Assembly: GCA_000437675.1 (NCBI GenBank)
Contig: FR901647.1
Coordinates: 1-11,204 of the forward strand
Source of the DNA: Prevotella sp. CAG:891
Lineage (GTDB): Bacteria; Bacteroidota; Bacteroidia; Bacteroidales; Bacteroidaceae
Direction: 5' to 3'
DNA: 11,204 nt
Position numbers and translations under genes: made by a program. Numbering within the stretch: position 1 is the stretch's first letter; each line of letters starts with the position of its first letter. Of the stretch, positions 6,590 through 11,204 are shown piece after piece. The notes beneath the pieces are model-generated. The model was not told the origin of the DNA, ran no database searches, and was given only the letters and a program-made list of their open reading frames with translations.

Positions 6590-7852
6590 TTAGTCAACGT
6601 ACTTCTTCAAGATGCAGCAGGCATTGTGTCCGCCGAAACCGAACGTGTTGCTCAAAGCAGCACGGATGGGGCGTTCCTGAGCCTTGTTGAAGGTGAAGTT
6701 CAGGTTGTAGTCGATGTTTTCATCCAAGTCGTCATCGGCATGGTTGATGGTAGGAGGCACGATGTCGTTTTGCACAGCCAAGCAGCAAATCAACGCTTCG
6801 ACACCGCCGGCAGCACCGAGCAAGTGACCCGTCATCGACTTCGTAGAGCTGATGTTCAGTTTGTAAGCGTGTTCACCGAAGAGCTGAGTGATGGCCTTCA
6901 CTTCCGAGATGTCGCCCACGGGGGTTGAAGTACCGTGTACGTTGATATAGTCGATATCCTCGGGCTTCATGCCGGCATCTTCGAGAGCCGAAGTCATAAC
7001 GAGGTTTGCGCCCAAGCCTTCGGGGTGCGATGCAGTGATGTGGTGTGCATCGGCCGACATGCCCACACCAGCCACTTCGCAGTAAATCTTAGCACCGCGA
7101 GCCTTAGCGTGTTCCAATTCTTCGAGAATCAGGATACCGGCACCTTCGCCCATGATAAAGCCGTCGCGGCTTGCGCTGAAAGGGCGCGAAGCACGGGTCG
7201 GGTCATCGTTGCGCGTTGACAGGGCGTGCATGGCGTTGAAACCGCCCACACCGCAAGGCCAGATAGCAGCCTCAGCACCACCCGTTACGATGGCATCGGC
7301 CTTACCCAAACGGATGAGGTTAAAGGCATCGGCAATGGCGTTGGTCGACGAAGCGCAAGCCGAAGTCGTCGTGTAGTTGGGTCCGTGGAAACCGTACTGG
7401 ATAGAGATTTGTCCCGAAGCGATGTCGGCAATCATTTTCGGAATGAAGAAGGGGTTGAACTTCGGTCCGTTCTCTGCATTCTTAGCATAGTAGCCAGCTT
7501 CTTCCTCGAACGTGTGGATACCACCGATACCTACACCCAGAATCACACCGATGCGGTTTTTGTTCACCGTTTCCAAATCCCATCCACAGTCCTTGATAGC
7601 CTCCATGGCAGCAACGAGTGCATACTGTTCGTAAAGGTCCATTTTGCGAGCCTCTTTACGGTCGATGAAGTCGGTAGCCTTGAAGTTTTTCACCTCGCAG
7701 GCAAACTGCGTTTTGAATTTCGAAGCGTCGAAGTGTGTGATAGGTCCGGCACCGCTAACGCCGTTTTTGATATTTTCCCAAGTTTCGGGCACGGTATTGC
7801 CCACGGGGGTGAGGGCGCCAAGGCCCGTAACAACTACTCTTTTGAGTTCCAT
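6590..7852 (-). CDS. fabF: Beta-ketoacyl-ACP synthase II (FabF)
   Basis: This 420-residue condensing enzyme elongates acyl-ACP with malonyl-ACP in type II fatty acid synthesis in the cytoplasm. The Cys-His-His triad is complete: C166 in TTTSACASS, H306 in NVHGTSTP and H343 in SMTGHLLGAAGG, with K338 just before. The phenylalanine gate region GFGGHN is at 405-410. The length is normal (about 412-420), and the N-terminus MELKRVVVTGLGALTPVG is the family start. It is encoded downstream of acpP, the classic pairing, but across an unusually long gap (422 nt) full of hairpins. No separate consensus promoter was found in that gap, so expression probably depends on the acpP promoter. FabB is excluded by the FabF-type N-terminal and active-site context, with only slight residual doubt. 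Confidence 0.97.
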   Translation of the reverse strand: MELKRVVVTGLGALTPVGNTVPETWENIKNGVSGAGPITHFDASKFKTQFACEVKNFKATDFIDRKEARKMDLYEQYALVAAMEAIKDCGWDLETVNKNRIGVILGVGIGGIHTFEEEAGYYAKNAENGPKFNPFFIPKMIADIASGQISIQYGFHGPNYTTTSACASSTNAIADAFNLIRLGKADAIVTGGAEAAIWPCGVGGFNAMHALSTRNDDPTRASRPFSASRDGFIMGEGAGILILEELEHAKARGAKIYCEVAGVGMSADAHHITASHPEGLGANLVMTSALEDAGMKPEDIDYINVHGTSTPVGDISEVKAITQLFGEHAYKLNISSTKSMTGHLLGAAGGVEALICCLAVQNDIVPPTINHADDDLDENIDYNLNFTFNKAQERPIRAALSNTFGFGGHNACCILKKYVD

Positions 7853-7906
7853 AAGGTTCGGAAATATGTATTAAGGGGGTAAAGAAAATGGGGAAACGCT
7901 GCGTAC

Positions 7907-7946
7907 CATGCTGTGGCATGTTCCGGTTCGTGGTGGGTGTTCACCC
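7907..7946. other. Two small stem-loops upstream of fabF
   Basis: CATGC (7907-7911) pairs with GCATG (7916-7920), and GGGT (7935-7938) pairs with ACCC (7943-7946). Each is small and could arise by chance, but they belong to a cluster of stems that fills the acpP-fabF gap. They lie 55-95 nt upstream of the fabF start codon. Confidence 0.4.
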
Positions 7947-7985
7947 AGCCTTCGCGCGGGGCACCCATGCGGTTTCGTCACACTC

Positions 7986-8074
7986 TTTAGCAGATTAGTA
8001 CGTGCCGGGAATCAGTGTCCGCCCCACCCTGCTGTCTGAGCAGCAGGTTTCAGGCCACTTACTAATCTGCTAAA
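7986..8074. repeat. 89-nt element bounded by a perfect 15-bp inverted repeat
   Basis: TTTAGCAGATTAGTA (7986-8000) is perfectly complementary to 8060-8074. Just inside, GTG can pair with CAC and CC with GG, and the centre carries a second perfect hairpin, CCTGCTG (8028-8034) with CAGCAGG (8041-8047). The element would fold into a long helix capped by a strong hairpin in RNA of either strand. No T-run follows on the minus strand, so it is not an intrinsic terminator. It could be a small non-coding repeat element inserted between acpP and fabF, or a processing site in the acpP-fabF mRNA. Confidence 0.85.
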
Positions 8075-8075
8075 A

Positions 8076-8106
8076 CGAACGTGCGGCTGAGCCGTTTTAC
8101 CGTTCG
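8076..8106. other. Stem-loop in the acpP-fabF gap
   Basis: CGAACG (8076-8081) pairs with CGTTCG (8101-8106), and CGGC (8084-8087) pairs with GCCG (8091-8094) inside it. It abuts the large 7986-8074 inverted repeat with one base between, so the two stems could stack. Confidence 0.5.
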
Positions 8107-8144
8107 GAATTCGCTGTGTGGCAGCAGGCTTCTGAAAAACACAA

Positions 8145-8215
8145 TAACGTTTAACGTCCAGCCTCCATGCTCGCTACCCGTAGGCTGCAACGCGGACGCA
8201 GAACGTTAAACGTTA
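8145..8215. other. Stem-loop with TTTAACG repeats just after acpP
   Basis: TAACGTTTAACGT (8145-8157) is perfectly complementary to 8203-8215 (13 bp), and CAGCCT (8159-8164) pairs with AGGCTG (8182-8187) inside the loop. On the minus strand a run of five T appears a few bases past the stem, so partial termination after acpP is possible. The arm near acpP carries the heptamer TTTAACG twice in tandem, allowing a shifted pairing register. Confidence 0.65.
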
Positions 8216-8275
8216 AACGTGTGTGTAGTTAATCGTCGTAGACAAGTTAAATTTCACTTGTTAGGCGTTGTTGTC

Positions 8276-8515
8276 TTATTTGGCAACGTTCTCCTCGATG
8301 TAAGCGATAGCGTCACCTACGGTAGCGATCTTCTCTGACTTGTCATCGGGAATTGAGATACCAAATTCCTTTTCGAACTCCATGATGAGCTCAACGGTGT
8401 CGAGTGAGTCTGCACCGAGGTCGTTAGCGAAGCTTGCTTCGTTCTTTACTTCATCTTCGCCAACACTCAGCTTGTCAACGATAATAGCTTTTACTCTTGC
8501 TTCAATATCAGACAT
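8276..8515 (-). CDS. acpP: Acyl carrier protein (AcpP)
   Basis: This 79-residue acidic protein carries growing acyl chains on a 4'-phosphopantetheine attached to S37 in the GADSLDTVELIM motif (residues 34-45). The length and helical layout are standard for ACP. The start at 8515 gives the expected short N-terminus (MSDIEARVKAII). It is the first gene of the acpP-fabF(-rnc) cluster and has the clearest promoter in the window, 60-90 nt upstream. The leader before the ATG is A-rich (AAAAGAAACT) with no Shine-Dalgarno, as usual in Bacteroidetes. ACP is needed in far greater amounts than FabF, which fits the structured gap that follows it. Confidence 0.98.
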   Translation of the reverse strand: MSDIEARVKAIIVDKLSVGEDEVKNEASFANDLGADSLDTVELIMEFEKEFGISIPDDKSEKIATVGDAIAYIEENVAK

Positions 8516-8575
8516 AGTAGTTTCTTTTATATATTAAATATGTATGGTTTCTTAATCAGAATTGATTTTCAGGTG

Positions 8576-8607
8576 CAAAAATAATGCTTATTCCTAATAC
8601 TGACAAA
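8576..8607 (-). promoter_or_regulatory. Consensus Bacteroidetes promoter for acpP
   Basis: On the minus strand TTTG (8604-8607), 20 bases, then TATTTTTG (8576-8583) matches the -33 TTTG and -7 TAnnTTTG consensus with ideal spacing. Transcription would start near 8570, giving a leader of about 55 nt, AT-rich with no obvious structure. Confidence 0.85.
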
Positions 8608-8722
8608 CATTTATCGGAAAAATCTGCCTTTGCTATGCACATTTTTTAAAATTGTGTGCTATCTGCATTTTTTCCCACTCATTTTTAGTTGATTTCAGGA
8701 ACTAACACACTTGCTTCACGGC

Positions 8723-8764
8723 AAAAAAAACCATACCGGCAACTCAAAGGAGTTGGGTATGGTT
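8723..8764 (-). terminator. Intrinsic terminator of the greA-HIT operon
   Basis: On the minus strand AACCATACC plus CAACTC pairs with GAGTTG plus GGTATGGTT across a 4-nt loop (two extra G bulged), followed by a T-run (8730 down to 8723). It lies about 140 nt past the HIT gene stop. The stretch 8765-8906 between them shows nothing else I can name. Confidence 0.9.
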
Positions 8765-8906
8765 CCACGGACCGACTCAGAATATGACTGCACCCCCTTC
8801 ACAAGGTGGTACGCAGCATGTTCTTCATCAAAAAAAATGTATTCACGCCGTGTTTTGTATCTGATTTCTGTTTCCCTGATTCAACATTGCAACAGGGAGT
8901 AGCAAT

Positions 8907-9302
8907 TTATTCAGCAAATTTTTCAGCAATACGGTCAGCAATCTGCTGCATTTCCTCAGCCGGAAGCTGCAGTTTATCCTTGCGGAAGTCCATGTCGCCT
9001 TCGTTCTGCAGGGGCACCAGGTGAATGTGAGCATGGTTCACTTCAAGTCCGAGCACCGCCATACCTACCTTTCGGCAGGGAAAGGCCTTACCAATGGCCA
9101 ATGCCACCTTCTTGGCAAATACCGTCATTTCGGCCAGTTCGTTATCGTCGAGGTCGAAAATGTAGTCTACTTCGTGTTTGGGCACCACCAGTGTGTGACC
9201 CTTAGCCAGCGGATTGATGTCGAGGAAAGCGTAGAACTTATCGTTCTCGGCACATTTGTATGAAGGAATTTCGCCGGCAATAATGCGAGAGAATATAGTC
9301 AT
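8907..9302 (-). CDS. HIT-family nucleotide hydrolase or transferase
   Basis: This 131-residue histidine-triad protein has the signature HAHIHLVP, with H90, H92 and H94; the middle histidine is the expected nucleophile that attacks nucleotide alpha-phosphates. The N-terminal FSRIIAGEIPSYK and the central LAKGHTLVVPKHEV are typical of the Hint/HinT branch. Its physiological substrate is not known from the sequence; purine nucleoside phosphoramidates are usual for this branch. The start at 9302 is 16 nt after the greA stop, so it is the second gene of that operon and ends at the terminator near 8723-8764. The C-terminal part (100-131) is a charged helix and differs from the shorter E. coli HinT. 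Confidence 0.93.
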   Translation of the reverse strand: MTIFSRIIAGEIPSYKCAENDKFYAFLDINPLAKGHTLVVPKHEVDYIFDLDDNELAEMTVFAKKVALAIGKAFPCRKVGMAVLGLEVNHAHIHLVPLQNEGDMDFRKDKLQLPAEEMQQIADRIAEKFAE

Positions 9303-9318
9303 AATAAGGGTTTATTAT

Positions 9319-9789
9319 TTACGCTCCGACACTGATTTTGAGAATTTCGAGGTTGATGATTCCCTGCGGAATTTTCACTTCAACCACATCGCCCACCTTT
9401 TTGCCGAGCAGTCCTTGAGCAATGGGTGTGGTCGACGAAATTTTTCCTTCGCGCAGATTGGCCTCGCTTTCGCTCACGATGGTGTACTTCATCACCATGC
9501 CATTCTTCACGTTTTTCATTTCAACGGTCGAAAGAATCTGCACAATGTCGTCGCGCAGTTTGGTAGTATCAATAATTTTAGCTTCGGCAATGGTAGCTTT
9601 CAGGTTATTGATTTTCATTTCGAGCATAGCCTGTGCTTCTTTTGCCGCATCGTATTCACTATTTTCGGAAAGGTCGCCTTTGTCGCGCGCTTCGGCAATC
9701 GCTGCCGATGCCGCCGGACGTTCAACCGATTCCATGTGTCGGAGTTGGGCCACCATTTTATCGTAGCCCTCTTGAGTCATGTAAGCCAT
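9319..9789 (-). CDS. greA: Transcription elongation factor GreA
   Basis: This 156-residue factor binds the secondary channel of RNA polymerase and stimulates cleavage of the RNA 3' end in backtracked complexes. The N-terminal coiled-coil hairpin (about 1-75) carries GDLSENSEYDAAKEAQ, with the tip acids D39 and E42 that correspond to E. coli D41 and E44. The C-terminal FKBP-like domain (80-156) includes the family block TPIAQGLLGKKVGD. The ATG at 9789 matches known Bacteroidetes GreA starts (MAYMxxEGYxKM). The frame stays open upstream for 31 more codons to a GTG at 9882, but that part overlaps leader hairpins and is not conserved in GreA as I know it. It is first in an operon with a HIT gene and has its own consensus promoter. 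Confidence 0.97.
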   Translation of the reverse strand: MAYMTQEGYDKMVAQLRHMESVERPAASAAIAEARDKGDLSENSEYDAAKEAQAMLEMKINNLKATIAEAKIIDTTKLRDDIVQILSTVEMKNVKNGMVMKYTIVSESEANLREGKISSTTPIAQGLLGKKVGDVVEVKIPQGIINLEILKISVGA

Positions 9790-10005
9790 AATGTATTTCG
9801 TATTATATTTATTCGTTCTGTGGTTCTGCCGAACCGAAAGGCAACCAAGCAAGCGTTCACGAACAAGCGGTTTCACCACCACTTGTCCGACCCTTCGGAC
9901 GCATCCGAAACACGGCCTTTATTTTTTGAACACCTACTTAAAAATCGAAAGAATCCCAACTCGTAAGAGCCGGAATCCTTTCAATATTACCTTTAAGACT
10001 ATTTC
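9790..10005 (-). promoter_or_regulatory. Long structured 5' leader of greA
   Basis: The promoter at 10012-10043 predicts a leader of about 215 nt, long for a Bacteroidetes mRNA. Its downstream half holds three hairpins: GTCCGA/TCGGAC (9885-9900, 4-nt loop), an 8-bp stem with one G-U pair (9864-9871 with 9878-9885, sharing one base with the first) and GGTTC/GAACC (9822-9835). The last 30 bases before the ATG are AT-rich and open. No T-run follows a stem, so attenuation by simple termination is not supported. No known riboswitch class is recognised. Confidence 0.5.
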
Positions 10006-10011
10006 TATGGG

Positions 10012-10043
10012 CAAAGTTAGGCTTTTATTTCCATATTGCCAAA
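10012..10043 (-). promoter_or_regulatory. Consensus Bacteroidetes promoter for greA-HIT
   Basis: On the minus strand TTTG (10040-10043), 20 bases, then TAACTTTG (10012-10019) matches both elements exactly. It lies in the gap after the SIMPL-domain gene, so greA and HIT are transcribed independently of it. The gap 10044-10167 shows no clear terminator for the SIMPL gene; only a weak GGCAT/ATGCC hairpin is seen. Confidence 0.85.
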
Positions 10044-10167
10044 TAATTGCATGAAATTAGGTCTTATGTGCCGAAGCTCCCTCCGAACGAAGTAACATTA
10101 CAGCTTTCCGTACCCAGGCATGAAAAAATGCCCAATATATTTACCGATGTATTTGTTATCCTCTGGT

Positions 10168-10905
10168 TTAACTTTCCAGGAAGTAGCTCACCGAAGTTAC
10201 CACCCTGACATTCTTGATGTAAGGCGAGTACTGGTCGCGGTCTTCAATCGAGAACACGCCCTGAGTAGCCTGCCGAATTTTGCCCAGGTCCGAACCCGAA
10301 TCCTTGGCAAACTTATCAGCAGCTTCGCGGGCATTGCGCGTAGCCTCTTCAATCATTTGGGGTTTTATTTTGTTCAGGCTCTGAAATTCGTATTCCACGT
10401 TCGTACCATATTCGTTGGCCGAAATGGCAATGCCCTTTTGCAGCAGTTCGCCGACGCGGCTGATGAGCGAGCGCACCACATCCACTTTGTTCGAGGCCAC
10501 AGTTACAACAAACGTCACATTGTAGCGGTCGCGCAGCCGAGCGTCCGAACCGGCATAGCGGTCGGCGTGTACGTCAATAATTTGCGGAGCACCCAGGCTG
10601 ATTTCTTTCGTTTCAATGCCATTCGAAGTGAGGAACTGACTGATGTCGCGCCCCACGGTGTTGATATGTGCGTGTAGTTTCTGCAAGTCGTTGCCTGTAG
10701 TTTTGTAAACGATGGGCCAAATCACGTGGTCGGCCTTCACTTCGCGTTCTGCCAGTCCGCGCACCGACACATAGCGGTCCTTATTGGCAAAGGCGGCAAT
10801 ACCTAAGTAAATAAACCATCCGAGCAGGGCGGTGCCCAATGCTGTGCCGAGCGTAAGTATCAAGGCTTCAATCCGGTAATTTTTCATAACTTGATTATTT
10901 TTCAT
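10168..10905 (-). CDS. SIMPL-domain (DUF541, YggE-like) membrane-anchored protein
   Basis: This 245-residue protein has one N-terminal hydrophobic segment (about residues 13-39), probably an uncleaved anchor placing the rest in the periplasm. It is followed by a SIMPL/DUF541 domain (about 45-243) that begins with the typical YVSVRGLAEREVKADHVIWPI. Family members (E. coli YggE, BP26) form oligomeric rings and have been linked to stress; the biochemical role is unclear. Two starts are plausible: ATG 10905, used here, and ATG 10887, which would remove six residues; an in-frame GTG at 10932 is less likely. It appears to be a single-gene unit, preceded by the repeat modules with promoter-like joints at 10961-11157. 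Confidence 0.88.
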   Translation of the reverse strand: MKNNQVMKNYRIEALILTLGTALGTALLGWFIYLGIAAFANKDRYVSVRGLAEREVKADHVIWPIVYKTTGNDLQKLHAHINTVGRDISQFLTSNGIETKEISLGAPQIIDVHADRYAGSDARLRDRYNVTFVVTVASNKVDVVRSLISRVGELLQKGIAISANEYGTNVEYEFQSLNKIKPQMIEEATRNAREAADKFAKDSGSDLGKIRQATQGVFSIEDRDQYSPYIKNVRVVTSVSYFLES

Positions 10906-10939
10906 GGTGATTAGTTCTACGATTATACGCACTACCAGC

Positions 10940-10970
10940 GCAGTACACTGCTATACCTTTTACAAGGTAG
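10940..10970. other. Dyads just upstream of the SIMPL-domain gene
   Basis: GCAGT and ACTGC form a dyad with a 2-nt centre at about 10940-10951, and TACCTT (10954-10959) pairs with AAGGTA (10964-10969) over a 4-nt loop. They sit between the repeat modules and the start codon and could be an operator or leader hairpins. No regulator is recognised. Confidence 0.35.
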
Positions 10971-11134
10971 TGAAAGGCGAGTGCAGAGGCAAATGAAAGC
11001 TCGATTTCATTTGTATTTGCCGAGCCGCATCCTACTTTATACAAAGGTAGTGAAAGGCGAGCGCAATACTAAGCCAAAAGCTTGCTTTTGAGCGATGGTA
11101 TTGCCGAGCCGCATCCTACTTTATACAAAGGTAG
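10962..11134. repeat. Two tandem palindromic modules with conserved flanks and different cores
   Basis: The joint sequence ACAAAGGTAG occurs at 11041-11050 and 11125-11134, and as ACAAGGTAG at 10962-10970, giving units of about 79 and 84 bp. Each unit has conserved flanks, GTGAAAGGCGAG on the left and TTGCCGAGCCGCATCCTAC on the right. The cores are unrelated in sequence but each is a palindrome: CAAATGAAA with TTTCATTTG in the first (10990-11013); GCAATAC with GTATTGC and CAAAAGC with GCTTTTG in the second (11063-11104). I recall similar dispersed repeats in Prevotella intergenic regions, but cannot verify this here. Confidence 0.85.
11042..11049 (-). promoter_or_regulatory. Second TAnnTTTG motif at the inner repeat joint
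   Basis: On the minus strand TACCTTTG is repeated here, identical to the motif at 11126-11133, but no TTTG or TTG lies at the proper spacing upstream (the nearest are about 14 and 25 bases away). A third, degenerate copy reads TACCTTGT near 10962-10969. It may be a weaker promoter or simply part of the repeat. Confidence 0.35.
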
Positions 11135-11157
11135 CGGTTTCAACGTTACCGCGCCAA
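11126..11157 (-). promoter_or_regulatory. Promoter-like element at the outer repeat joint
   Basis: On the minus strand TTG (11155-11157), 21 bases, then TACCTTTG (11126-11133) fits the Bacteroidetes promoter pattern. It would transcribe through both palindromic modules into the SIMPL-domain gene, giving a leader of about 215 nt. Confidence 0.6.
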
Positions 11158-11204
11158 TAATTAACCATATTTATAGAGACTCGCATTTGAAAACCCCTAA
11201 ATCT

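Noticed and set aside
7897..8817. A 10-base sequence (GGTACGCAGC) inverted at about 7898-7907 and 8808-8817
   Set aside because: It is a single short match far apart and without longer flanking similarity, so chance is the simplest explanation.
8765..8906. Possible tRNA or small RNA between the HIT gene and its terminator
   Set aside because: No cloverleaf, no T-arm consensus and no CCA end were found on either strand.
9790..9882. Upstream in-frame extension of GreA to a GTG
   Set aside because: GreA proteins start at the MAYM position, and the extension coincides with leader hairpins.
10962..11134. CRISPR array reading of the repeats upstream of the SIMPL gene
   Set aside because: There are only two units, the would-be spacers are palindromes, and no cas gene is nearby; the pattern fits intergenic repeat modules instead.

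Overview
The window reads as a chromosomal housekeeping segment from a member of the Bacteroidales, most likely a Prevotella-like organism. The grounds are: three upstream regions match the Bacteroidetes sigma-factor promoter (TTTG or TTG, 20-21 bases, TAnnTTTG); start codons lack Shine-Dalgarno sequences and have A-rich leaders; a DUF4492 gene precedes cydAB; and the order is acpP-fabF-rnc. All nine recognised genes lie on the minus strand, so transcription runs from high to low coordinates. No phage, plasmid, CRISPR, rRNA or tRNA gene was seen.

Layout, right to left. 10906-11204 holds tandem palindromic repeat modules with promoter-like joints, upstream of a membrane-anchored SIMPL (DUF541) protein (10168-10905). 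A consensus promoter (10012-10043) and a structured leader of about 215 nt precede greA (9319-9789), which is followed 16 nt later by a HIT-family hydrolase (8907-9302) and a terminator (8723-8764). A second consensus promoter (8576-8607) drives acpP (8276-8515). A 422-nt gap packed with hairpins leads to fabF (6590-7852), and a 274-nt gap with a long helix leads to an RNase III gene (3793-6315). A zinc-ribbon Nudix hydrolase (3189-3722) follows, ending at a strong terminator (3056-3107). The last operon is DUF4492-cydA-cydB (3031 down to 73), encoding cytochrome bd quinol oxidase, with a perfect 12-bp hairpin at the window edge.

How the genes work together: acpP and fabF supply the acyl carrier and the elongating ketosynthase of fatty acid synthesis. 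The co-oriented rnc makes the double-strand-specific RNase. greA rescues backtracked RNA polymerase. The cyd operon makes a high-affinity terminal oxidase for oxygen respiration or scavenging at low oxygen.

The most unusual item is the RNase III. After an ordinary catalytic domain and dsRNA-binding domain (about residues 1-258) it carries about 580 residues of low-complexity sequence. This tail has alternating acidic and basic patches, an E/K/R-rich helix, a near-identical 29-residue tandem repeat and a polybasic end. The layout resembles the scaffold half of RNase E, but on RNase III. The same gene cluster carries at least two long RNA helices (6469-6581 and 7986-8074) that could be substrates of the enzyme it encodes. 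That link is a hypothesis, not a demonstrated system.
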